DNA from: Saccharopolyspora aridisoli
Lineage (GTDB): Bacteria > Actinomycetota > Actinomycetes > Mycobacteriales > Pseudonocardiaceae
Reading direction: 5' to 3'
DNA length: 64,000 bases
Assembly (NCBI RefSeq): GCF_004348445.1
Contig: NZ_SMKV01000005.1
Coordinates: forward strand, 1 to 64,000
This document shows, piece by piece, positions 8,473 through 16,542 of the stretch (positions are counted from its first letter, which is position 1; every line of letters begins with the position of its first letter). The notes beneath the pieces were generated by a model. It was not told the DNA's origin and ran no database searches. It worked only from the letters and a program-made list of their open reading frames with translations. A program made the position numbers and the translations under genes.

Positions 8473-8509
8473 GATTCGCCTTGAGGTCGGTTCGGCATCA
8501 AGGCGAATC
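8473..8509. terminator. bidirectional hairpin terminator overlapping a stop codon
   Basis: Perfect 12-bp stem GATTCGCCTTGA / TCAAGGCGAATC with a 13-base loop, ending the reductase gene. The right arm contains the stop codon of the convergent MarR gene, so the same hairpin can end both transcripts. Confidence 0.85.
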
Positions 8510-8953
8510 ACGTCGCGCGGGCCGTTCTCGCAGCACTTCGCCGAGGCGGGCGAGGAGCTCTCGCAGCTCCCGGAGCCCGTCGGCTCCGAGGTGCTCGCCG
8601 AGGGCCTGCTCGATCCCGCGGATGCGTCCGGCCGCGGCCTGCAGCGCTTCCAGCCCGGTCGGCGTGGCCACGACCTGACGAGCGCGCCCGTCGGCGGGGT
8701 CGGGCCTGCGCTCGACATAACCGCACCGCTGCAGGTGCGTGACCAGTTCACCCATCGCCTGCTGGGTCATCCCGGCGGCCTCCGCCAGCTCGGACACCCG
8801 CGATCCGGCCGGATCCAGGTAGCGGAACACCGCGTAGTGCGCGGGTCTCAGCTCGTCGTCGAGGTCGGCGCGCAGACCGTCGTTCAGCCGCCGCTCGAAG
8901 GCGGTGGCACTCTGCACGAGCAGTTTGAGCAGGCTCGGGTCTTCCGCTGACAT
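8498..8953 (-). CDS. MarR-family transcriptional regulator
   Basis: A 151-residue winged-helix regulator. The recognition part is SRVSELAEAAGMTQQAMGEL (about 51-70) and the wing is YVERRPDPADGRARQVVATP (about 79-98), the classic DxRxR wing of MarR proteins. The start codon lies 6 bases from a perfect 12+12 inverted repeat shared with the divergent cupin gene, which fits autorepression and control of the cupin. Ligand unknown. Confidence 0.9.
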   Translation of the reverse strand: MSAEDPSLLKLLVQSATAFERRLNDGLRADLDDELRPAHYAVFRYLDPAGSRVSELAEAAGMTQQAMGELVTHLQRCGYVERRPDPADGRARQVVATPTGLEALQAAAGRIRGIEQALGEHLGADGLRELRELLARLGEVLRERPARRDSP

Positions 8954-8958
8954 GGAAA

Positions 8959-8992
8959 GAAGGCTACCTTACCAATTACGAAGGTAGCCTTC
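8959..8992. promoter_or_regulatory. probable MarR operator in divergent promoter
   Basis: Perfect inverted repeat GAAGGCTACCTT - 10 bases - AAGGTAGCCTTC between the divergent MarR and cupin starts. Arm length, symmetry and position match a MarR dimer site covering both promoters. Confidence 0.8.
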
Positions 8993-9010
8993 GCAGGAAG
9001 GGTGGGTTCG

Positions 9011-9538
9011 GTGCCCGACTCGCTGGTGTTCCGCGACGGTCGCCGGGTCACGTTCGTGGCCGAAGGCAGCGACGAGGAAGGCCCGTTCCTGCGCATCGAA
9101 CACCGGCTACCACGACCTGCGCGGCAAGCGGGCCCACACTGGCACCCGCTGCTCGCCGAGCGCTGGACCGTCCGCCGAGGACGGTTGCGGTTCCGCATCG
9201 ACGGCCGAGAACTCGTACTCGGACCCGGTGAGTCCGCCTCGGCTGGAGCGCGCCAGGTCCACGAGTTCAGCACGCTCTCCGCCGACGTCGTCCTCGACCA
9301 CGAGATCCGACCTCCGCTGCAGCACCGCCGCATGTTCGAGCTCTGGCACTCCCTCGACACCGCCGGGGCGACCACCCGTAGCGGGTTGCCGCGCAACCCG
9401 CTGGCGCTCGCCTTGCTCTGGCAGGCCCAGGACGGCTACCTCACCGGTGTCCCGGCCTGGCTCCAGCGCGCGGTCTTCGGCGGCCTGGCTCGGCTCGCCC
9501 GCGTCCTGCGCTACGAGCAGCGGCTCAACAGCGCCTAG
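9011..9538 (+). CDS. cupin-domain protein
   Basis: A 175-residue protein with one cupin barrel (residues about 10-100). The first metal-binding motif is visible as GPHWHPLLAERWTVRRGRL, a GxHxHxxxxE-like pattern, followed by LGPGESASAGARQVHEFS for the second motif. The C-terminal 70 residues are helical and hydrophobic (ALLWQAQDGYLTGVPAWLQR) and may lie on a membrane. GTG 9011 is chosen because AGGAAGG (8995-9001) is correctly spaced for it and too close to GTG 9002. It is probably the target of the divergent MarR protein. The ligand or reaction is unknown. Confidence 0.75.
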   Translation: MPDSLVFRDGRRVTFVAEGSDEEGPFLRIEHRLPRPARQAGPHWHPLLAERWTVRRGRLRFRIDGRELVLGPGESASAGARQVHEFSTLSADVVLDHEIRPPLQHRRMFELWHSLDTAGATTRSGLPRNPLALALLWQAQDGYLTGVPAWLQRAVFGGLARLARVLRYEQRLNSA

Positions 9539-9545
9539 ATGACGA

Positions 9546-9574
9546 AGGGGCGCGTGGCCGACCCACGCGCCCCT
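9546..9574. terminator. bidirectional hairpin terminator
   Basis: 12-bp stem with a 5-base loop: AGGGGCGCGTGG / CCACGCGCCCCT. It lies between the convergent cupin and exporter genes. Confidence 0.85.
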
Positions 9575-9586
9575 CCCCAGGTTCGC

Positions 9587-11059
9587 TCAGTGCGCTGCGG
9601 CGGCGCCCTCTGCCTTGCGGATGAACAGGGCAGTGCCGAAGGCGACCAGCCCGACCACGCCGGCGACGACGAACGCGGTGCGCAGGCCCGCGGCGTCCGG
9701 GACGCCCGCCGGGTTGGTCGAGGCCAGCGACGACACCGTCACGAACACCGCCGTGCCGAACGCACCCGAGACCTGCTGCAACGTGCCCAGGATCGCGCTT
9801 CCGTGCGAGTACAGGTGCTCCGGCAGCGCGCCCAGCGACGAGGTCATCAGCGGCGTCATCATCAGGCTCAGCCCGAGCATCAGCAGCACGTGGAAGCCGA
9901 TCACCATGCCCAGCGGCGATTGCGGGGTCAGCGTGGCGAACAGCCACAGCGACACCGCCATCGCGGCGGCGCCCGGGATCACCAGCGGACGCGGTCCGAT
10001 CCGGTCGAACAGCCGCCCGACCGGACGCCCCATCAGACCCATCAGCAGACCGCCCGGCAGCACGGCCAGACCGCTGACGAACGTGGTCGTCCCGAGCACC
10101 GTCTGCAGGTACAGCGGCAGCAGGATCGCCGCCGCGCCCAGCAGGCACATGAACAGCAGCGCCGCCAGGACCAGCGAAACGACGAACGGGCGGTGGGTGA
10201 AGGGCCGCAGGTCCAGCAGCGCCCGGTCCTCGCGCTGCAACCTCAGCTGCCTGGTCACGAACACCACCAGCGACACGGCACCGACCACCAGCGGCACCCA
10301 CGGCGGGATCGCGTGCGAGCCACCGGACTCGCCGAAGGCCGACAGCCCGTAGAGCAGGCCGCCGAAACCGATCGCCGACAGCAGCACCGACAGCACGTCC
10401 AGCGGCACCGAACGTGTCTCGCTGTCCAGGCGCATCCACACCGCACCGACGGCCAGCGCGATCAGCGACAGCGGCAGCACGATCCAGAACATCCAGCGCC
10501 AGCCCAGCGAGGACAGCACCGCTCCACCGATGGTCGGCCCCACCGCCGGGGCGACCGCGATGACGATGCTGATCGTGCCCATCGTGGCACCGCGCTTCTC
10601 CACCGGGACCAGGCGCATCGCCGAGGTCATCAGCAGCGGCAGCATCACCGCCGTACCGGTCGCCTGCACGATGCGACCCACCAGCAGCATCCCGAAACCG
10701 GGCGCCAGCCCGCTCAGCAGCGTGCCGAAGCTGAACAGGACCATCGCGGTCATGAAGACCTGACGCGGGGTGAAGCGCTCCAGCAGGAACCCGGTGATCG
10801 GGATGACCACCGCCATCGTCAGCAGGAACCCGCTGGTCAGCCACTGCACGGTGGTGGTGGGCACGTGGAGGTCGACCGTGAGGTCGCGCAGCGCGACGCT
10901 CAGTATCGTCTCGTTGAGGATCATCACGAAGGCCGAGGCGACCAGCACGCTCAGCAGCACGTTCGCTCTCGGCGGCGTGGCCTGCCGGTCGGGCTCCGCG
11001 ATCGCGGCCGTCTCGGTCATGGGTTGTCGTGCACCTCGCTCGTGTGGGGCCTTGGTCAC
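9587..11059 (-). CDS. MFS drug:H+ antiporter, DHA2 family (14 TM)
   Basis: A 490-residue major-facilitator protein of the 14-helix DHA2 (EmrB/QacA) type, expected to export drugs or metabolites in exchange for protons. Landmarks are LNETILSVALRDL in TM1, VPTTTVQWLTSGFLLTM in TM2, GRIVQATGTAVMLPL and the motif-C region PAVGPTIGGAVLSSLGWRW. The start is set at GTG 11059, which has GGAAGGA eight bases upstream; the internal ATG at 11020 has a poorer, distant site. No regulator is adjacent, though the upstream 420 bases are free. Substrate unknown. Confidence 0.85.
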   Translation of the reverse strand: MTKAPHERGARQPMTETAAIAEPDRQATPPRANVLLSVLVASAFVMILNETILSVALRDLTVDLHVPTTTVQWLTSGFLLTMAVVIPITGFLLERFTPRQVFMTAMVLFSFGTLLSGLAPGFGMLLVGRIVQATGTAVMLPLLMTSAMRLVPVEKRGATMGTISIVIAVAPAVGPTIGGAVLSSLGWRWMFWIVLPLSLIALAVGAVWMRLDSETRSVPLDVLSVLLSAIGFGGLLYGLSAFGESGGSHAIPPWVPLVVGAVSLVVFVTRQLRLQREDRALLDLRPFTHRPFVVSLVLAALLFMCLLGAAAILLPLYLQTVLGTTTFVSGLAVLPGGLLMGLMGRPVGRLFDRIGPRPLVIPGAAAMAVSLWLFATLTPQSPLGMVIGFHVLLMLGLSLMMTPLMTSSLGALPEHLYSHGSAILGTLQQVSGAFGTAVFVTVSSLASTNPAGVPDAAGLRTAFVVAGVVGLVAFGTALFIRKAEGAAAAH

Positions 11060-11481
11060 GGCCGCTGTCCTTCCCCCCGGGGTACCGGCCGACATCGCCG
11101 ACGGCGTTCGGCATGCGGTTCTGGCGCTCGGGCGGTGGAAGCCCGGATCGCGTGTCGGGTCGACCCACACGACGGTGAGGTCCGCGACTGTTCCGGGCGC
11201 GGCCGGTGGTCGGCCCGCGGTCAGGTGATCCGGTGCCGGGGAGTCACGTGAACCGTCCCCTCACAAGCATGCTCGTCCCCCCAGAGCTGCGATCCAGCTT
11301 AACGCCTGATCCGACAGGGCGTTCCGTCGCGGCGAGGTGCGACGGCGCGAGCACCCGTCACCAACGCAGCGATGTTTCCCATCATCCACGCTGGTCAAAC
11401 GATTTACGCGGTCGAGATCACGAAGCCCGTCCACCTGCGGGAACGCCAAGCGGATGACGAGCGTCACGTCAGGGGTGCGCA
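11060..11481. other. intergenic region, no gene seen
   Basis: About 420 bases upstream of the exporter and downstream of the PepSY gene. Frames here show no ribosome site or recognisable product. A small hairpin (AACGCC / GGCGTT) lies near 11300-11325 and could be part of a terminator or leader; I cannot support more. Confidence 0.4.
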
Positions 11482-12855
11482 TCAGCTCCGCGCGCTCCGC
11501 CAGCGGCCCAGCGCGGTGTCCAGCACCAGGAACGCCAGCAGCGAAACACCCAGCAGCGGCAGGAAGAGCGCTACCACCAGCGCCACTGCGCCCAGCGGCA
11601 GCAGCACGCGCAACGGCACCCGGCGCCAGCCACCGCGCGCGACCGGCGCCCCTAAGGCACCGGCCGGACGGCGGCGCCACCACATCCGGTAGCCGAGGAC
11701 GATCGTGGTCAGCAGCGCCACCGCCAGCGCGGCCAGCACCAGCTGGTTGACCAGGCCGAACAGCAGACCCATGTGCGCGTCGACGCCCCAGCGCGCCAGC
11801 TTCGCCATCACCGGCCAGTCGGCGAAGCGCATCGTCGCGGTGACCTGCCCGCTAGCGGCGTCGACGGCGGCCGAGTCCTGCTGGGTCGGCCAGTGCCGCT
11901 GCACCTGCTGCACCACGTAGGCCCCGCCGGAGGACGGCGGCGTCAGCTCGACGGGTGCGGTCACGCCCTGCGCCTCGGCGGCGCGCAGCACCCGTTCCGG
12001 CCCGACGTCGTCGCCGCCGGCGTGCGAGGTGTGCCCGTGGTGACCGTGGTGGCCCTGGTGCTCGGGCGGGACCACGTCGGTGGACACGGTCGGGGTCTCC
12101 CAGGCCAGCACCTCGCGGAGCTGGGTGACGTTCGCGCCCGCGTAGGTCGACCAGGTCAGTCCGGTCGCCGACAGGAACAGCAGGCCCAGCGCGATGCAGG
12201 TGCCGATCGCGCCGTGCCAGGACAGCAGCCGCTTGCGGCCGGTGACGCCGGGCTCGGGGACGACGAGCCGCTTGCGGGAGGTGCGGCGGCGCCGGAACCA
12301 CAGCAGCAGCCCGCCCAGCACCACCACCCACAGCCAGCTGGCCGCGAGTTCGCTGTACAGCCTGCCGAAGTCGCCCAGGTGCAGACCGCGGTGCAGGTTG
12401 TCGATCCACGCGCGCAGCGGCAGCGCCTGGCTGCTGCCGTAGGTCTCCAGGGTTCCGCGCACCTCGGTGGTGTGCGGGTCGACGAACACCGTGCGCTGGA
12501 AGCTCTCCGGCAGGTCCGGGGCGTGGAAGATGACCTGCGTGGTGTCGGTCGGCGTGGGCGCCGGGCGGATGGACTTCAGCGAGGCACCCGGGTGCGCGGC
12601 CTGCGCTGCGGCGAGCTGGTCGTCCAGCGAGGCCGTGCGCGGGCTCGCCGGCACGTGCAGTTCCCGGTCGTAGACGAGCTGCTCCAGCTGCGGGGTGAAC
12701 ACGTAGAGCAGCCCGGTGGACGCGGCCACGAGGAGGAACGGGGCGATGAGCAACCCGGCGTAGAAGTGCAGCCGCAGGACCAGCGGCCGCAGCGCCGCCC
12801 ACGTTCCGGCGGGACCGTTGCGCTGTTCGGCGGCCGGGGGCGCCTCGGTGCTCAT
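11482..12855 (-). CDS. PepSY-associated transmembrane protein with His-rich loop
   Basis: A 457-residue inner-membrane protein of the PepSY_TM family (PF03929), often linked to iron or copper handling and to reductive release of metals. The N-terminal helix LRLHFYAGLLIAPFLLVAAS carries the typical histidine. Two further helices flank a basic loop (FRRRRTSRKR), and extracytoplasmic domains carry PepSY-like repeats. Between about residues 260 and 280 lies a histidine-rich stretch (HQGHHGHHGHTSH) followed by acidic residues, suited to binding divalent metal. ATG 12855 follows GGAG. It diverges from a formylglycine-generating enzyme gene, a copper enzyme in aerobic bacteria, but a link is speculative. 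Confidence 0.8.
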   Translation of the reverse strand: MSTEAPPAAEQRNGPAGTWAALRPLVLRLHFYAGLLIAPFLLVAASTGLLYVFTPQLEQLVYDRELHVPASPRTASLDDQLAAAQAAHPGASLKSIRPAPTPTDTTQVIFHAPDLPESFQRTVFVDPHTTEVRGTLETYGSSQALPLRAWIDNLHRGLHLGDFGRLYSELAASWLWVVVLGGLLLWFRRRRTSRKRLVVPEPGVTGRKRLLSWHGAIGTCIALGLLFLSATGLTWSTYAGANVTQLREVLAWETPTVSTDVVPPEHQGHHGHHGHTSHAGGDDVGPERVLRAAEAQGVTAPVELTPPSSGGAYVVQQVQRHWPTQQDSAAVDAASGQVTATMRFADWPVMAKLARWGVDAHMGLLFGLVNQLVLAALAVALLTTIVLGYRMWWRRRPAGALGAPVARGGWRRVPLRVLLPLGAVALVVALFLPLLGVSLLAFLVLDTALGRWRSARS

Positions 12856-13024
12856 CTCATCTCCATCCGCGCGTGGTGAGTCGTGGTGAGATGTCGGTTC
12901 CGGTTCACCGCTGGTTCCCGGGAGTTGCCGCCGTCACACCGGTGGCCGTCCTCGGCGGCCGGACCGGGTGCCGCGCGGGTAACGTCGCGCAGCGCGAAGC
13001 GTTCGACTGCAGGAGGTGTGGTTG

Positions 13025-13909
13025 GTGGCGGGCTGTTGTCCTCCGTCTCGTTCCGGTCCGGCGACCGGTTCGGAGCAGCAGGTCACCCGGGTCAGCGGGG
13101 ACCTGGACGGCATGGTGGTCCTTCCCGGTGGCGTGTTCCGGATGGGCACCGAGGACCCCGACGGGTTCCCGGACGACGCCGAGGGACCGATCCGCGAGGT
13201 CCGCGTGGCCTCGTTCGCCATCGACCCGCACGCCGTGTCCAACGCGCGTTTCGCGGAGTTCGTCGACGACACCGGTTTCGTCACCGAGGCCGAGCGGTTC
13301 GGCTGGACCTACGTGTTCGCGAAGTTCCTGCCCGGACACCTGCGCAAGGAATCCCCTCGTCCGGAGCAGACCCCGTGGTGGTGCGGTGTCAGCGGCGCGC
13401 ACTGGCGGCATCCCGAGGGGCAGGGCAGCGACCTGGACGGCCGCTGGGACCACCCCGTCGTGCACGTCTCGTGGCACGACGCCGCTGCCTACTGCAAGTG
13501 GGCGGGCAAGCGGCTGCCGACCGAGATCGAGTGGGAGTACGCGGCTCGCGGCGGCCTCGACCAGGCCCGCTACCCGTGGGGCGACGAGCTCACGCCCGGC
13601 GGTGAGCACCGCTGCAACATCTGGCAGGGCCAGTTCCCGGTGCGCAACACCGCCGAGGACGGTCACGTCGGCACCGCTCCAGTGGATTCCTACGAGCCGA
13701 ACGGTTTCGGACTGCACAACGTGTCGGGGAACGTGTGGGAGTGGTGCGCAGACCGCTTCTCCGTCGGTACCGACAATCGCGCCATGCGCGGCGGTTCCTA
13801 CCTGTGCCACGACTCCTACTGCAACCGCTACCGGGTCGCCGCGAGAACGTCCAACACACCGGACAGTTCGAGCGGGAACCTCGGTTTCCGGTGTGCCGCC
13901 GACGCCTGA
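13025..13909 (+). CDS. formylglycine-generating enzyme (FGE/SUMF1)
   Basis: A 294-residue FGE-sulfatase-domain enzyme that oxidises a cysteine of type I sulfatases to formylglycine with O2. The core is recognisable from MVVLPGGVFRMGTEDPDGFP, HPVVHVSWHDAAAYCKWAG, RLPTEIEWEYAARGG and NVSGNVWEWCADRF. Both active-site cysteines are present in SYLCHDSYCNRYR (C261 and C266), which separates true, copper-dependent FGE from other SUMF1-fold proteins. GTG 13025 is chosen because AGGAGGT lies 7 bases upstream; this gives the MAGCCPPSRS start seen in actinobacterial FGEs. No sulfatase gene is in the window. A strong terminator follows. Confidence 0.9.
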   Translation: MAGCCPPSRSGPATGSEQQVTRVSGDLDGMVVLPGGVFRMGTEDPDGFPDDAEGPIREVRVASFAIDPHAVSNARFAEFVDDTGFVTEAERFGWTYVFAKFLPGHLRKESPRPEQTPWWCGVSGAHWRHPEGQGSDLDGRWDHPVVHVSWHDAAAYCKWAGKRLPTEIEWEYAARGGLDQARYPWGDELTPGGEHRCNIWQGQFPVRNTAEDGHVGTAPVDSYEPNGFGLHNVSGNVWEWCADRFSVGTDNRAMRGGSYLCHDSYCNRYRVAARTSNTPDSSSGNLGFRCAADA

Positions 13910-13926
13910 GGAATTCCTTCCGGAAA

Positions 13927-13975
13927 ACGCTCGGCGCCCAACCGGAACAATTGTTTCCGATCGGGCGCCGAGCGT
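13927..13975. terminator. bidirectional hairpin terminator
   Basis: Perfect 13-bp outer stem ACGCTCGGCGCCC / GGGCGCCGAGCGT. The 23-base loop can itself pair (CGGAA / TTCCG). It lies between the convergent FGE and LCP genes. Confidence 0.85.
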
Positions 13976-13980
13976 CCGAA

Positions 13981-14997
13981 TCACATTCCCGTGACGATGA
14001 CTTCCGCCGGGACTTCGGTGTCGTTGGCGAGAGCGCCGAAGAGCGTCTCGGCCTTGTCCTGGTCCCACTTGACCACCGACGCACCATCGCTGGTCTCGCC
14101 GAAGCCGGACATCGGAACAGTGGTGGTCACACCCTGACCGGAGGCGATCCCGTTCATGGCGAACGCCAGACCCGCCAGGTGCCAGACGTGGTCCTCGGTG
14201 TCGACGAGGAAAGCGCCGGAGGTGTCCAGGATCAGCGGGAACAAGCGCAGCGGGTTGAGGAAGACCTCCGGGGACGAGGCCTTCTCGGTCAGCGCGGCGA
14301 GGAACTCGCGCTGCCGCTCGACGCGGTCTAGATCACCGCGCGAGGAGGCGCGGGTGCGCACGTAGCCCAGGGCCTGCGGGCCATCGAGCTCCTGGCAGCC
14401 GGCCTGCACGTCGAGGTTGGCCTTGGGGTCCTTCATCGGTTCCTTGACGCAGATGTCGACGCCACCGATCGCGTCGGTCATGTCGGCGAACCCGCCGAGA
14501 CCGACCTCCGCGTAGTGGTCCACGCGCACGCCGGTCGACGCCTCGACGGTTCGGGTCAGCAGCTGCGGCCCGCCGTAGGCGAAGGCCGAGTTGAGCTTGT
14601 CCTTGCCCTGCCCGGGAATTGAAACGTAGGAGTCGCGCGGCAGGCTGACCATCGTGGGTTTCCCGCCGGCCTGCGGGATGTGCACGAGCATCACGGTGTC
14701 GGTGCGGCGACCCGCGGTGTCACCGGTTCCCAGCTCCGCCTGGCGGTCGGCGTCGAGCCCTTCGCGGCTGTCGGAACCGACCAGCAACCAGTTGGTGCCG
14801 GGGCCGTCGGCGGGACGTTCACCGGAGGTGGGAAGCGCGGGCTCGCGCTTGAGCGAGAAGTCCACGTAGATCAGGAAACCGACCAGTGCCAACACCAGGA
14901 CCAGCAGAACGGCCAGGATCTTGCGGCCCGGGCGGCGTTGTTTGGGTCGGTGATGAGGTGGCCGTGCGTGCACCATCTGTTGCTGAGCGTAGTTCAT
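13981..14997 (-). CDS. LCP (LytR-CpsA-Psr) family cell-wall polymer ligase
   Basis: A 338-residue protein with a short basic cytoplasmic N-terminus, one membrane helix (ILAVLLVLVLALVGFLIYVDF, about 30-50) and an extracellular LCP domain. LCP enzymes transfer lipid-linked polymers such as arabinogalactan or teichoic acids to peptidoglycan. Hallmarks are LLVGSDSREG, RRTDTVMLVHI, VSLPRDSYVSIPG and YVRTRASSRGDLDRVERQ, carrying the Arg and Asp residues that bind the pyrophosphate lipid. ATG 14997 is the best start although its ribosome site is weak; ATG 14976 is an alternative. It stands alone, convergent with the FGE gene. Confidence 0.88.
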   Translation of the reverse strand: MNYAQQQMVHARPPHHRPKQRRPGRKILAVLLVLVLALVGFLIYVDFSLKREPALPTSGERPADGPGTNWLLVGSDSREGLDADRQAELGTGDTAGRRTDTVMLVHIPQAGGKPTMVSLPRDSYVSIPGQGKDKLNSAFAYGGPQLLTRTVEASTGVRVDHYAEVGLGGFADMTDAIGGVDICVKEPMKDPKANLDVQAGCQELDGPQALGYVRTRASSRGDLDRVERQREFLAALTEKASSPEVFLNPLRLFPLILDTSGAFLVDTEDHVWHLAGLAFAMNGIASGQGVTTTVPMSGFGETSDGASVVKWDQDKAETLFGALANDTEVPAEVIVTGM

Positions 14998-15328
14998 CTG
15001 CCAATCCGAAGAAGTTGGTTGTACTGCACGGATTTCGCGCACTCCCCGAGCTGCTGCGGCGAGCGAGCATGGCAGGTGATCACGCCGTCCGAATAGGAGC
15101 AATCCCACAACTCCTGGCAACGATGCGGGAACTGCGGAATTACGCGCGGACATCTTCCTCCTGCCCGCGCTGAATCGTTCACCCGGAGCAACTTCACGCA
15201 ATTCCAGGCCCGCACAGGTCGTTGACCGGTTTTCACGTTGCGGCCAGGATTCCGGGGCGATCGTCCCCACCCTCCGCCATCCCCACGGGGTTGTTCCCAC
15301 GGCTCTCGCACGACCACAATCCGGGCCC
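14998..15328. other. divergent intergenic region
   Basis: About 330 bases between the LCP gene and the small membrane protein gene. Frames on both strands are compositionally odd and lack ribosome sites. It presumably holds both promoters; I recognise no specific motif. Confidence 0.35.
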
Positions 15329-15694
15329 ATGAATTACCCGGCACCCCACGGACACGGCCCGTACCCGCCGCACGGCCAGCCCCCGCACGACGACCGCTAC
15401 GAGGAGCGCCGGCGCCGGGAGGACAACTCCGGCCGGATCGCGAACGTCGTCCGCGTCGTGGTCAGCGTGGTCCTCACGATCTTCCTGCTCCACGTGCTGT
15501 TCGTGGTCTTCGAGGCCAACCAGGGCAACGAGTTCGTCTCCGTGGTCTACGTCCTGGCCAAGACGCTGGTCCTGGGCCTCGGCGACGTGTTCACGCCGGA
15601 CGACGCGGTGCTCGGGGTGGTCCTGAACTACGGCCTGGCAGCACTCGTCTACGTCGTCATCGGCCAACTCATCATCAAGGCCCTGCGGCGCTGA
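15329..15694 (+). CDS. small membrane protein, function unknown
   Basis: A 121-residue protein with a Pro/His/Tyr-rich cytoplasmic N-terminus (HGHGPYPPHGQPPHDDRYEE), a basic stretch (RRRRED) and then two or three membrane helices (VVSVVLTIFLLHVLFVVF; VVYVLAKTLVLGLGDVF; VVLNYGLAALVYVVIGQLI). The acidic TPDD turn between the last two helices is notable. The start ATG 15329 gives the N-terminus MNYPAPHGHG. I do not recognise a named family. It is a single gene, divergent from the LCP gene. Confidence 0.65.
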   Translation: MNYPAPHGHGPYPPHGQPPHDDRYEERRRREDNSGRIANVVRVVVSVVLTIFLLHVLFVVFEANQGNEFVSVVYVLAKTLVLGLGDVFTPDDAVLGVVLNYGLAALVYVVIGQLIIKALRR

Positions 15695-15733
15695 GCCCTC
15701 ACACCTGGACCGCTCACACCTGGGCCCGCCACA

Positions 15734-15841
15734 CCCTGGGGCCGTCGGACGGACGACGGGTTCGTTGACGTCGACGGTCGCGTGCTGGTCGCCGGCGAAG
15801 GCGATGGCCTCGGCGATCGCCTTCGCCGAAATGCCCAGCAC
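15734..15841 (-). pseudogene. C-terminal remnant of a short-chain dehydrogenase/reductase
   Basis: A minus-strand frame of about 36 codons reads ISAKAIAEAIAFAGDQ, then VDVNEPVVRPTAPG. This matches the last helix and C-terminal strand of YdfG-like NADP-dependent SDR enzymes (pattern AIARAIxFAIxQPxxVDVNEIVVRPTxQ). The rest of the enzyme, including the Rossmann loop and YxxxK, is missing. The remnant lies just downstream of a TetR gene on the same strand, so a TetR-SDR operon appears to have lost most of its enzyme by deletion. The boundaries are approximate. Confidence 0.65.
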
Positions 15842-15884
15842 TTCCCCGGCGTGAGAGCGTTCCGCTCGATCGTGCTTGCCGAGA

Positions 15885-16517
15885 TCAGCTGAACGCGGAC
15901 TCGATCGAGGTGCGGGCCTCGTCCGGTTCGTCGCCGAGTCCGCGCAGCAGGTTGGCGGCTAGCGGCACCAGGACCTCCGCCAGCGGGTCGGCGTGGGCGA
16001 AGCGGCCGGCGAGTTCGAGGGTGACGAAGCCGTGCACCGCGCTCCACAGCTGGGCCGCGACGTCGCTCGCCTCGGCGCGGTCGAGCCGTTCGGCGGAGAT
16101 GGCGCGTTCCGTGGCGGCGCCCAGCCTCCCGAATGCCACCGCGGGCCAGCTCGCCTCCCCTTCGGCCGACTCGGGATGCCCGGCCGGGGCCGACAGGTCG
16201 AACATCAGGTCGTGGAGGTGCGGGTTCTCGCGGGCGAAGCCCCGGTAGGTCAGCGCCTGGCGCAGCAGGTCGGCGACCGGGTCCTCCGTCGTCGGCAAGG
16301 TGTCGAGACGTCTGGTCAGACGGCGGAAACCGTCCTCGGCAACGCCGCGCAGCAGCTGCGGCACGCCGCCGAAGTAGTGGTACACCGCCATCGTGGACGT
16401 GCCGATCTCGCGAGCCAGCCGCCTGGCCTGCAACGACTGCGGGCCCTCGTCGGCTAGCAGGCGCACCGCCGCTTCGATCAACTGCGCCCGCACCTGCTCA
16501 CCCTTCCCCACAACCAC
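15885..16517 (-). CDS. TetR-family regulator with WHG-type C-terminal domain
   Basis: A 210-residue regulator. The HTH lies at about 24-58 (ARRLAREIGTSTMAVYHYFG), and the C-terminal half resembles the WHG domain (PF13305; AAQLWSAVHGFVTLELAGRF). GTG starts at 16517 or two codons later are both possible. Its former partner is probably the SDR whose remnant lies just downstream, so its present target is uncertain. Upstream (16518-17516) is decayed coding DNA. Confidence 0.85.
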   Translation of the reverse strand: MVVGKGEQVRAQLIEAAVRLLADEGPQSLQARRLAREIGTSTMAVYHYFGGVPQLLRGVAEDGFRRLTRRLDTLPTTEDPVADLLRQALTYRGFARENPHLHDLMFDLSAPAGHPESAEGEASWPAVAFGRLGAATERAISAERLDRAEASDVAAQLWSAVHGFVTLELAGRFAHADPLAEVLVPLAANLLRGLGDEPDEARTSIESAFS

Positions 16518-16542
16518 GTTCTAGCACGGTCGCGGGTGCGGC

